Of a stretch of 64,000 bases of DNA, positions 17,388-25,000 are shown one piece after another. Source of the DNA: JAUYQR01 sp050632395 (GTDB taxonomy: Bacteria > Pseudomonadota > Alphaproteobacteria > Rhodobacterales > Rhodobacteraceae); assembly GCF_050632395.1 (NCBI RefSeq), contig NZ_CP192600.1, positions 3,596,001-3,660,000 of the forward strand. The letters run 5' to 3'. Every line of letters begins with the position of its first letter. The stretch's first letter is position 1. The translations under genes and the position numbers were made by a program. The notes under the pieces were generated by a model. It searched no databases. It had not been told where the DNA came from and saw nothing but the letters and a program-made list of their open reading frames with translations.

Positions 17388-19073
17388 TCAGGCCTTGTCG
17401 CCGCTCTTCAGCGCCGCGCCAAGGATGTCGCCCAGCGACGCGCCCGAATCGGACGAGCCATACTGTTCGACGGCTTCTTTCTCTTCCGCGATCTCGCGCG
17501 CCTTGATCGACAGGCCCAACTTGCGGGTCTTCGGGTCGATGTTGGTCACGCGCACGTCGATGTGGTCGCCGATCTGGAACCGCTCGGGGCGCTGGTCTGC
17601 CCGGTCACGGGAAAGGTCGCTGCGGCGGATGAACGACTTGGCGCCGTTGTACTCCACCTCGATGCCACCCTCTTCGATCGCGGTCACGGTGACGGTGATG
17701 ATCCCGCCCCGCTTAACGCCATCAACTGCGTCCGAGAAGTTGTCTTCGCCCAGCGCCTTGATGGAGAGCGAGATGCGCTCCTTCTCGACGTCCACTTCGG
17801 TGACAGCGGCATGCACCGTGTCGCCCTTGCGGTAGTTCTGGATCGCTTCTTCGCCGCGCTGGTCCCACGACAGGTCGGAAAGGTGGACCATGCCGTCGAT
17901 GTCGTTGTCGAGGCCGACGAACAGACCAAACTCGGTGATGTTCTTGACTTCGCCTTCGATCTGGCTGCCCACGGGATGCGTTTCCGCAAAGACTTCCCAC
18001 GGGTTGCGCTGCGTCTGTTTCAGGCCCAGCGAAACGCGACGCTTGGCGCTGTCAATCTCCAGCACCATGACGTCAACCTCTTGCGAGGTGGAGACGATCT
18101 TGCCTGGGTGCACGTTCTTCTTGGTCCACGACATCTCGCTGACGTGAACCAGACCCTCGACACCGGCTTCCAGCTCCACGAAGGCGCCGTAATCGGTGAT
18201 GTTGGTGACGCGGCCTTTGTGGACCGTGCCGATGGCGTACATCTTCTCAACGGCATCCCACGGATCGGATTGCAGCTGCTTCATGCCCAGCGAAATACGG
18301 TGGGTTTCCTTGTTTATCTTGATCACCTGGACCTTGACGGTCTCGCCGATGTTCAAAATCTCCGACGGGTGGTTCACCCGACGCCACGCCATGTCGGTGA
18401 CATGGAGCAGGCCGTCGACACCGCCCAGATCAACGAACGCACCGTATTCGGTGATGTTCTTGACCACGCCGTCAACCGTCTGGCCTTCGGTCAGGTTGCC
18501 GATAACCTCGGCGCGCTGTTCGGCACGCGATTCTTCAAGGATCGCACGACGCGAGACAACGATGTTGCCCCGACGACGGTCCATCTTCAGAATCTGGAAC
18601 GGCTGCTTCATGCCCATCAGCGGGCCGGCATCACGGACCGGACGCACGTCAACCTGGCTGCCCGGCAGGAACGCCACAGCGCCGCCAAGATCGACGGTGA
18701 AGCCACCTTTGACGCGGCCGAAGATCGCGCCATCGACGCGGGTTTCCGACGCATAGGCCTTCTCAAGCCGATCCCAGGCCTCTTCACGACGGGCCTTCTC
18801 ACGGCTGATCTGGGCTTCACCGCGGCTGTTTTCCACGCGGTCCAGATACACTTCAACTTCGTCGCCGATGTTGATGTTGGGCTGCTCGCCCGGGTTCGCG
18901 AATTCCTTAAGGTCGATGCGGCCTTCCATTTTGTAACCGACATCGATGATGGCCTGGCCCGCCTCGATGGCGATCACGCGGCCTTTGACAACGGTTCCCT
19001 CTTCGGGCGTGTCAATCTCGAAGCTTTCCTTCAACAGGGCTTCGAAGTCTTCCATGGTTGCTTTAGCGCACAT
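17388..19073 (-). CDS. rpsA: 30S ribosomal protein S1
   Basis: Ribosomal protein that unfolds mRNA for initiation, 561 residues with six S1 (OB-fold) repeats. Repeat signatures include ITEYGAFVDLGGVDGLLHVT, ITDYGAFVELEAGVEGLVHV and ITEFGLFVGLDNDIDGMVHL. The start MCAKATMEDFEALLKESFEI fits alphaproteobacterial S1. cmk usually lies directly upstream; here a yihY-like gene and a plus-strand gene intervene, so rpsA must have a promoter in 19074-19307. Confidence 0.98.
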   Translation of the reverse strand: MCAKATMEDFEALLKESFEIDTPEEGTVVKGRVIAIEAGQAIIDVGYKMEGRIDLKEFANPGEQPNINIGDEVEVYLDRVENSRGEAQISREKARREEAWDRLEKAYASETRVDGAIFGRVKGGFTVDLGGAVAFLPGSQVDVRPVRDAGPLMGMKQPFQILKMDRRRGNIVVSRRAILEESRAEQRAEVIGNLTEGQTVDGVVKNITEYGAFVDLGGVDGLLHVTDMAWRRVNHPSEILNIGETVKVQVIKINKETHRISLGMKQLQSDPWDAVEKMYAIGTVHKGRVTNITDYGAFVELEAGVEGLVHVSEMSWTKKNVHPGKIVSTSQEVDVMVLEIDSAKRRVSLGLKQTQRNPWEVFAETHPVGSQIEGEVKNITEFGLFVGLDNDIDGMVHLSDLSWDQRGEEAIQNYRKGDTVHAAVTEVDVEKERISLSIKALGEDNFSDAVDGVKRGGIITVTVTAIEEGGIEVEYNGAKSFIRRSDLSRDRADQRPERFQIGDHIDVRVTNIDPKTRKLGLSIKAREIAEEKEAVEQYGSSDSGASLGDILGAALKSGDKA

Positions 19074-19307
19074 ATAGATCAGTTTCCTTTTCTCGTGTTT
19101 TCACTGGCCTTGCGGTTGGCTCCGCCGGTCTTTGCTCATCGCCGTCACGAAAAATCCTGCCTGTCCGGTAAACCGGGCCAAACGGGACTCCTCGCGAGGA
19201 TGCGGCGCTATAGCCCCATTCCCGCAGTCAGGCAAGGAAAACCCACCCCACCGGCGGCCCGCTGCCGGTCCGCATTTTCGCCCATATTGCCTGGCAGACT
19301 ACCCCGC

Positions 19308-19646
19308 ATGACTGCACTCTTCGTCCCCCTCGCCCTTGGCACGCTCCTGTGGTCAGGCATCGGTCTCGCAGCGTTCCCCCGCGAGCTTTGGGACGTGGCC
19401 GAATTCTGGACCGTCTGGCCCGCCGCGATCGTCCTCACCGGCGTCTGCGGCTTTGTCTGGCCCGGCCACGCCCTGCGCCATGCCGGCCTCGCCTTCGGCG
19501 CGCTCCCAGTGGTCATGCTTGCAACCGGCCTTGCCACCGGCAGCAGTTTCAGCCTCCTGCCGCTAGGCCTTGTCGCGATGGCCGCTCTCGCCCTGCCCGG
19601 CGCGATCCTGGCAGCGGCAACCGGCTGGCTCGCCCGCCAGCGCTAA
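19308..19646 (+). CDS. Hypothetical membrane protein
   Basis: A 112-residue very hydrophobic protein with three or four helices: LFVPLALGTLLWSGIGLAAF, then AAIVLTGVCGFVW, LPVVMLATGLATG and LLPLGLVAMAALALPGAILA. The layout suggests a DUF2530-like or similar small membrane protein, but I did not recognise the family. Start ATG 19308 has no strong ribosome site. Its stop overlaps the stop of the convergent yihY-like gene. Confidence 0.6.
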   Translation: MTALFVPLALGTLLWSGIGLAAFPRELWDVAEFWTVWPAAIVLTGVCGFVWPGHALRHAGLAFGALPVVMLATGLATGSSFSLLPLGLVAMAALALPGAILAAATGWLARQR

Positions 19647-20512
19647 CCCTGCCGCGCCGGCTGGAACCGCCCCGAAACCCTTACCCGTTTCCGGCGATCC
19701 ATCTCGGCGTTCACCTCGGCACCGATCAGCACCATCACCGTCGACAGCCAAATCCACAGCATCAGGATCACCACCGCCGCCAGCGAGCCGTAGGTCTCGT
19801 CATAACTCCCGAAACTGCTGACATACCACGCGAGCCCCGCCGAGGTCGCAATCAACCCGACCGCAGCGACCACCGCCCCCGGCGTAATCCACACCCATTC
19901 GGCATCTGGCCGGTTCGGCGCCCAACGATAGATCGCCGCCAGCGCCGCCAGCAGCAGCGCAAAGAGAATCGGCCAGCGCAGCGCCAGCATCGCGTCGCCC
20001 GCCACGCCACCCAGACGCTCGGCCAGAAAGGGCAGGACGGCGACAATCGCACCCACCACGATCACCGCCACGATCCCGGCCAGCGTGAACCCCAGCGCCA
20101 CAAGGTTCAGTTTCACGAACCCGCGCGTCTCCTCGACGTCATAGGCAATGCCCAAGGCCTCGATCAACGCCTTGGTGCCGCCATTGGCCGACCAAAGCGC
20201 AATCACCAGTGCCACCAGCGCGGTCAACGACAAAGACCCGTCCTCCTTCGCCGCGATCCGCGTCGCCTGATCGGTCAACAGCGTAGCCGCCTCGCCCGGC
20301 ATCAGGCCCGTCACGGATGCCAGCGTCTGCGGCACCTCCGCAGGCTCCAGCACCAGCCCGAAGATCGAGATCATGGCCGTGATCGCCGGCACCAGTGCCA
20401 GAATGGCGTGAAACGTCACTCCAGCCGCAACCGCCAGCACGCGGTCCTTGCCGATCTCGTCTTTCAGATCGTGGACCAAACCCCAAAAGTCGCCAAAAGA
20501 CCCAAATGCCAT
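19643..20512 (-). CDS. YihY/BrkB family inner-membrane protein
   Basis: A 289-residue polytopic membrane protein of the YihY/virulence factor BrkB family, once mistaken for RNase BN; the function is unsettled. The pattern AVAAGVTFHAILALVPAITA, later LWSANGGTKALIEALGIAYD and FGSYDETYGSLAAVVILMLW is diagnostic. Start ATG 20512 has AAGGAG eight bases upstream; an in-frame ATG at 20533 is less likely. It lies between cmk and rpsA on the same strand. Confidence 0.9.
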   Translation of the reverse strand: MAFGSFGDFWGLVHDLKDEIGKDRVLAVAAGVTFHAILALVPAITAMISIFGLVLEPAEVPQTLASVTGLMPGEAATLLTDQATRIAAKEDGSLSLTALVALVIALWSANGGTKALIEALGIAYDVEETRGFVKLNLVALGFTLAGIVAVIVVGAIVAVLPFLAERLGGVAGDAMLALRWPILFALLLAALAAIYRWAPNRPDAEWVWITPGAVVAAVGLIATSAGLAWYVSSFGSYDETYGSLAAVVILMLWIWLSTVMVLIGAEVNAEMDRRKRVRVSGRFQPARQG

Positions 20513-20566
20513 GACTGCACTCCTTGCCGGCATGGTAACCGGCCAGCCCTGCGCATGTTCCCCGGC

Positions 20567-21169
20567 CTAGGCGCCCGACGCCCCACGCCTCAGCGCGGCC
20601 TCCACCACCGCGACTGCCCGCGCCACCGCCTCGTCCACCGGCAGCACGCTCGTATCCAGCACAACCGCGTCGGGTGCCGCCTTCAGCGGCGCATCGGCCC
20701 GGCCCATGTCGCGGGCGTCGCGCTCGATCACCTCGGCCAGCACCCGCGCCGCGTCGCCGCCAACCTCCAGCCAGCGCCGATGCGCCCGAACCTCCGGGCT
20801 CGCGGTGACGTAAAGCTTCACCTCGGCTTGCGGGCAGATCACCGTGCCGATGTCGCGCCCGTCCAGCACAGCGCCGCCCTCGGCCCGCGCAAACCGGCGC
20901 TGAAAGTCCACCAGCGCCGCCCGCACCTCCGGGATCGCCGCCACCCGGCTTGCCGCCTGCCCCGCCTCAAGCGTGCGCAGATCGTCCCGCGCCAGATCAT
21001 CAGGCATCAGTGCCCGCGCCGTCGCGACCGGGTCGCCGCCCCGGACCCCGACCGCTCGATACAAAAGCCCGGTGTCCAGATGCGCAAAGCCGAACCGCGC
21101 CGCAAGAGCCCGGCCAATGGTACCCTTGCCCGCCGCCGCCGGCCCGTCGATCGCCACCGTGAACCGCAT
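20567..21169 (-). CDS. cmk: Cytidylate kinase
   Basis: P-loop kinase phosphorylating CMP and dCMP. It has 200 residues. MRFTVAIDGPAAAGKGTIGR gives the Walker A loop at residues 9-17, followed by HLDTGLLYRAVG and GRDIGTVICPQAEVKLYVTA, all family hallmarks. Start ATG 21169; the reading back to 21196 adds nine residues outside the family. It is downstream of aroA on the same strand, the usual aroA-cmk-rpsA order, but separated by 242 bp with several palindromes. Confidence 0.95.
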   Translation of the reverse strand: MRFTVAIDGPAAAGKGTIGRALAARFGFAHLDTGLLYRAVGVRGGDPVATARALMPDDLARDDLRTLEAGQAASRVAAIPEVRAALVDFQRRFARAEGGAVLDGRDIGTVICPQAEVKLYVTASPEVRAHRRWLEVGGDAARVLAEVIERDARDMGRADAPLKAAPDAVVLDTSVLPVDEAVARAVAVVEAALRRGASGA

Positions 21170-21199
21170 CACCCCATCCCGCCTCTCAATGCCCACAAC

Positions 21200-21295
21200 T
21201 TCCCCTTCCCCAAATATCCTCGGGGGGGAAGCCCGGAACGGGCGTGGGGGGCTGAAAGGCCCCCCTCAGCCTCGGTGCGGCGCGGCAGCGCCGCG
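21200..21295 (-). repeat. Dispersed intergenic element, copy 2
   Basis: Lies between aroA and cmk. On the minus strand a long hairpin CGGCGCGGC/GCCGCGCCG (21278-21298) and a GGGGGGCC/GGCCCCCC repeat are followed by CCCGAGGATATTTGGGGAAG. It is the same family as the elements at 9240, 27960, 56420 and 61343. Confidence 0.65.
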
Positions 21296-21348
21296 CCGAG
21301 GGAGGGCCAGTGCGGCACCGCCGCGCCGAAAGATTGACACATCGTAAA

Positions 21349-21361
21349 TTGCGGCCCGCAA
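21349..21361. repeat. 13-bp palindrome in the aroA-cmk gap
   Basis: TTGCGG-C-CCGCAA is an exact palindrome. It lies about 50 bp past the aroA stop, next to the 19-bp palindrome at 21388. Function unknown. Confidence 0.5.
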
Positions 21362-21387
21362 CTCATTGAAATCTTTTACCCCCCGAC

Positions 21388-21406
21388 GTGTCCCACCGTG
21401 GGACAC
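21388..21406. repeat. Perfect 19-bp palindrome at the 3' end of aroA
   Basis: GTGTCCCAC-C-GTGGGACAC is exact over nine base pairs on each side of a single central base. It begins five bases after the aroA stop. A one-base loop is poor for an RNA hairpin, so a protein-binding site is an alternative to a terminator. Confidence 0.6.
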
Positions 21407-21411
21407 CGGCC

Positions 21412-22758
21412 TCAGCCCCGGCTCAAGCTGGCCCCCAGCCCGGTCATCAGCCCCTCGAAAATCGGGAACGAGGTCACGATGGGGCTGGCATCGTCGACCG
21501 AAACCGCCGCCTTCGCTGCCATCCCGCAGACCAGGAAACTCATTGCGATCCGGTGGTCCAGATGGGTTGCACAGGTGGCTCCCCCCGGCACCCCGCCCGG
21601 CCCCATCCCGTGCACGATCAGGGTGTCCTCGTCCTCCTCGATCCGCACGCCACAAGCCTCAAGCCCCCGCGCCATCGCGTCGATCCGGTCGCTTTCCTTG
21701 ACGCGCAACTCCTTGACCCCCCGCATCACGGTCCGCCCCTCACTGAACGCCGCCACCACGGACAGGATCGGATACTCGTCGATCATCGACGGCGCCCGCT
21801 CCTCCGGCACCTGGATCCCCTGCATCGCGCCGGAAAACCGCACCCGCAGATCCGCTACCGGCTCGCCGCCCTCCTCGCGCGGGTTCAGGAATTCGATCTC
21901 CGCGCCCATCTCGACCAGCGTCAGGTAAAGCCCGTTCCGCGTCAGGTTCTGGCTGACCCCCGGCACGAGGATGTCAGACCCCTCCACGATCAGCGCCGCA
22001 CAGACCGGAAACGCAGCGCTTGAGGGATCGCGGGGCACCGCCACCGTCTGCGGCCGCAACTCCGGCTGCCCTTGCAACGTGATGACATGCCCCTCCGCCG
22101 TCTTCTCCACCGATAACTTGGCGCCGAACCCCAGCAGCATCCGCTCCGAATGGTCCCGCGTCGGCTCGCGCTCGATCACCACCGTCTCGCCCGGCGCGTT
22201 CAGTCCCGCCAGCAGCACCGCCGACTTCACCTGCGCCGAGGCCACCGGCAGCGCGTAGCGCACCGGCACCGGGTTGGCCGCACCCACCACAGTCATCGGC
22301 AAACGCCCGCCCTTCCGCCCATAGGCCTGCGTCCCGAACAACGACAGAGGATCGGTCACCCGCCCCATCGGCCGTTTGCGCAAGCTCGCGTCCCCGGTGA
22401 ACGTAGCCGTGATCGGCGTCGTGGCCATGGTCCCCATGATCAGCCGCACCCCGGTGCCGGAGTTGCCGCAATCGATCACATCAGCAGGCTCCTGGAACCC
22501 GCCGACGCCCACCCCCTGCACCGACCATGCCCCCGGCCCGTTCTGGATGACCGTCGCTCCGAAAGCCCGCATTGCCTTTGCAGTATCCAGCACATCCTGA
22601 CCTTCCAGAAGCCCGGTGATCTTCGTCTCGCCCACCGCCATCGCGCCAAAGATCAGCGACCGGTGGCTGATCGACTTGTCACCGGGCACCGAGGCCGTGC
22701 CCCGCAACGGGCCAGACTTCGAAGCGGTCATGGGCTGCGCATCACCGTGGTTAGACAT
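21412..22758 (-). CDS. aroA: 3-phosphoshikimate 1-carboxyvinyltransferase (EPSP synthase), class II-like
   Basis: Shikimate-pathway enzyme adding enolpyruvate to shikimate-3-phosphate. It has 448 residues. SVPGDKSISHRSLIFGAMAV, GDASLRKRPMGRV and EPTRDHSERML match the class II (CP4-like) subgroup rather than the enterobacterial class I. The PEP-site loop reads CGNSGTGVRL, with glycine at residue 101 where the tolerant CP4 enzyme has alanine. Start ATG 22758 is preceded by a GGGAGA site. Downstream come palindromes and cmk. Confidence 0.95.
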   Translation of the reverse strand: MSNHGDAQPMTASKSGPLRGTASVPGDKSISHRSLIFGAMAVGETKITGLLEGQDVLDTAKAMRAFGATVIQNGPGAWSVQGVGVGGFQEPADVIDCGNSGTGVRLIMGTMATTPITATFTGDASLRKRPMGRVTDPLSLFGTQAYGRKGGRLPMTVVGAANPVPVRYALPVASAQVKSAVLLAGLNAPGETVVIEREPTRDHSERMLLGFGAKLSVEKTAEGHVITLQGQPELRPQTVAVPRDPSSAAFPVCAALIVEGSDILVPGVSQNLTRNGLYLTLVEMGAEIEFLNPREEGGEPVADLRVRFSGAMQGIQVPEERAPSMIDEYPILSVVAAFSEGRTVMRGVKELRVKESDRIDAMARGLEACGVRIEEDEDTLIVHGMGPGGVPGGATCATHLDHRIAMSFLVCGMAAKAAVSVDDASPIVTSFPIFEGLMTGLGASLSRG

Positions 22759-22923
22759 CGGTATCTCCCTCGTATTTCGAGCGCCTGATAGCGCAAGCCT
22801 CAGATGCGGTCCATCACTTGCACCGCCCCGCCCGCAGCGATAGCGGCCCCCCTGCGGGAGTATTCGACGAAAAGAGCAAATCGCGTTGGATTGCGCTTTT
22901 CAAAAATTGATTACCTCGCGCCG

Positions 22924-23607
22924 TCACCGCTTGCGGAACGTCAGGTAATGCGGCGGGCGACCTTCGCGCAGGGCCTTCTGCTCATATCTGGTCGAGAACC
23001 AGTCGGACCACGGTTCGGTGCCGTCGGACACCAGATCGAACCCGGCGGCTGGCACTTCCTCGCGCGTCTGGCGGACGTAATCGGGAATGTCCGTCGCGAC
23101 GCGGAACTCGCCGCCCTTGACCATCACCCGCACAAGGCCCGCAAGATACCCCGGCGTCACGAACCGTCGGCGATGGTGCCGCGCCTTTGGCCAGGGGTCG
23201 GGGTAGTTCAGAAAGGCCTTTTCCACCACGCCGTCCGGCAGCACGTCGAAAAGGTCGCGCACGTCACCGGGATGGATCGCGAGATTGTCGAGGTCGGCCT
23301 CGCGCACCTTGCCCAGCAACATGGCAATTCCGTTCACGAACGGCTCGCAGCCCAGAAGGAAGCGGTCCCGGTGGGTGCCGGCCATATGCACCAGATGCTC
23401 GCCGCCGCCAAAGCCGATTTCAAGCCACAGGGACCGTCCGCCGGTGAAGGCCATATCCAGTGTTGCCCGCGACGGGTTCGCCTCGCGCGTCACGCCCGTC
23501 AAGGACAAGGGCTCCAGACCCTCGGCCAGATAGGTCTTCTGACTTGCGCGCAGCGTCTTGCCACGAATCCGGCCATAGAAATTGCGGCGCTCGGCCACCT
23601 CGGTCAT
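22924..23607 (-). CDS. trmB: tRNA (guanine-N7-)-methyltransferase
   Basis: SAM-dependent enzyme making m7G46 in tRNA variable loops. It has 227 residues. RNFYGRIRGKTLRASQKTYL is the N-terminal RGR/K signature, LEIGFGGGEHLVHMAG is motif I, and NYPDPWPKARHHRRRFV is the diagnostic PDPWPKxRHxxRR motif. The ATG lies only three bases after a hairpin with a T-run (23611-23639) and has no visible Shine-Dalgarno site. It follows metK on the same strand. Confidence 0.95.
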   Translation of the reverse strand: MTEVAERRNFYGRIRGKTLRASQKTYLAEGLEPLSLTGVTREANPSRATLDMAFTGGRSLWLEIGFGGGEHLVHMAGTHRDRFLLGCEPFVNGIAMLLGKVREADLDNLAIHPGDVRDLFDVLPDGVVEKAFLNYPDPWPKARHHRRRFVTPGYLAGLVRVMVKGGEFRVATDIPDYVRQTREEVPAAGFDLVSDGTEPWSDWFSTRYEQKALREGRPPHYLTFRKR

Positions 23608-23610
23608 GTC

Positions 23611-23639
23611 AAAAGCCCCGGAGTTGATGCCGGGGCCTT
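23611..23639 (-). terminator. Hairpin with T-run directly before trmB
   Basis: On the minus strand AAGGCCCCGG CATCAACT CCGGGGCTTTT is a typical rho-independent terminator of the metK transcript. It ends three bases before the trmB ATG, so metK-trmB read-through would be limited and the hairpin occupies the trmB ribosome-binding region. Confidence 0.7.
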
Positions 23640-23743
23640 CAATCAGAGGTGGCTTGTGGGGTCAAGCGACGCCAGCACCGTGATCCGCAGCAGCGCCGCC
23701 CAAGAGGGCTCGATGCCCCCCAAGGACGGCTGCCCGTTTCAGG

Positions 23744-24910
23744 TCACACGGCCTTTTTCAGCGCCTCGACCAGATCGACCCGTTCCCAGGAAAAGCCGCC
23801 GTCGGCATCCGGCGCGCGGCCAAAGTGGCCATAGGCGCTGGTGCGGGCGTAGATCGGGCGGTTCAGCCCCAGATGCTCGCGGATGCCGCGCGGAGTCAGG
23901 TCCATCACTTCTGCCACGGCCCGTTCGATCGCGGCTTCCTCGACCTTGCCCGTGCCATGCGTATCGACATAGATCGACAGGGGTTTGGCCACGCCGATCG
24001 CATAGCTGACCTGCAGCGTGCACCGCTCAGCCAGCCCGGCCGCCACCACGTTCTTCGCCAGATACCGCGCGGCATAGGCGGCCGAGCGGTCGACCTTGGT
24101 CGGGTCCTTGCCAGAAAACGCGCCGCCGCCGTGCGGGGCCGCACCACCATAGGTGTCCACGATGATCTTGCGCCCGGTCAGGCCCGCGTCGCCGTCCGGC
24201 CCGCCGATAACGAAGGTCCCGGTCGGGTTCACATGCCATTCGGTCTTCTTGGTGATCCAGCCTTCGGGCAGGACCTTGCGGATGTAGGGTTCCACGATGC
24301 CGCGAATGACCTTCGAAGTCTGGCGCTTCGAGGTGTGCTGCGTCGACAGCACGATCGACGTCACCTCGACCGGCTTGCCATCGGCATAGCGCAGCGTCAG
24401 CTGGCTTTTCGCATCCGGGCCCAGCGTCGGCTCGGCGCCGGATTTCCGCGCGTCGGCCAGCGCCTTCAGGATCGCATGGGCATACTGGATCGGTGCCGGC
24501 ATGTATTCCGGTGTCTCTAGCGTGGCATAGCCGAACATGATGCCCTGATCGCCTGCCCCATCCCGGTCCACGCCTTGCGCGATATGGGCGGATTGTTCGT
24601 GCAGGTAGTTGTGCACCTTGATCTTCGACCAATGGAACTTCTTCTGCTCGTAGCCGATGTCGCGCACGCAGTCGCGCACGATCCCGTCAACGCGCTCAAG
24701 CATCGCTCGCGTCGCCTCTTTCGACGACAGGCCCACTTCGCCGCCCACCACCACACGGTTCGTCGTGGCAAAGGTTTCGCAGGCCACGCGGGCGTTGGGC
24801 TCCTCGGTCAGGAAGGCATCGAGGACGGCATCCGAAATGCGGTCACAGACCTTGTCGGGATGCCCCTCGGACACAGATTCCGAGGTGAAGACATAGTTCT
24901 TGCGGGTCAT
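23744..24910 (-). CDS. metK: S-adenosylmethionine synthetase
   Basis: Makes SAM from methionine and ATP. It has 388 residues. SESVSEGHPDKVCDRISDAV holds the ATP-binding GHPDK, GAGDQGIMFGYA is the signature hexapeptide region, and GGGAFSGKDPTKVDRSAAY is the P-loop-like motif. The correct start is ATG 24910 (MTRKNYVFT). A 19-residue in-frame extension to 24967 translates the riboswitch and should not be annotated as protein. The riboswitch gives feedback control by SAM. Confidence 0.97.
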   Translation of the reverse strand: MTRKNYVFTSESVSEGHPDKVCDRISDAVLDAFLTEEPNARVACETFATTNRVVVGGEVGLSSKEATRAMLERVDGIVRDCVRDIGYEQKKFHWSKIKVHNYLHEQSAHIAQGVDRDGAGDQGIMFGYATLETPEYMPAPIQYAHAILKALADARKSGAEPTLGPDAKSQLTLRYADGKPVEVTSIVLSTQHTSKRQTSKVIRGIVEPYIRKVLPEGWITKKTEWHVNPTGTFVIGGPDGDAGLTGRKIIVDTYGGAAPHGGGAFSGKDPTKVDRSAAYAARYLAKNVVAAGLAERCTLQVSYAIGVAKPLSIYVDTHGTGKVEEAAIERAVAEVMDLTPRGIREHLGLNRPIYARTSAYGHFGRAPDADGGFSWERVDLVEALKKAV

Positions 24911-24917
24911 GGGGACG

Positions 24918-24963
24918 TGCTCCGTTGAAGATCCCCGCCACGCCAGGAAGCCGTTGTGGCGGT
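24918..24963 (-). promoter_or_regulatory. SAM/SAH riboswitch upstream of metK
   Basis: On the minus strand CCGCCACAACGGCTTCCTGG, then CGTGGCGG and, after a short linker, GGAGCA seven bases before the metK ATG. This matches from memory the SAM/SAH riboswitch core (CACAACGGCUUCCUGRCGUG...GGAGCA), known upstream of metK in Rhodobacterales. The CCGCCAC/GTGGCGG arms form the stem. GGAGCA is both pseudoknot partner and ribosome site, so ligand binding should block translation. Confidence 0.92.
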
Positions 24964-25000
24964 TCATGATGGCTCCCCGTAGAACGCCCGCCTTACAGCG

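Noticed and set aside
24911..24967. N-terminal extension of metK
   Set aside because: The bases form the SAM/SAH riboswitch; homologous MetK begins at MTRKNYVF.
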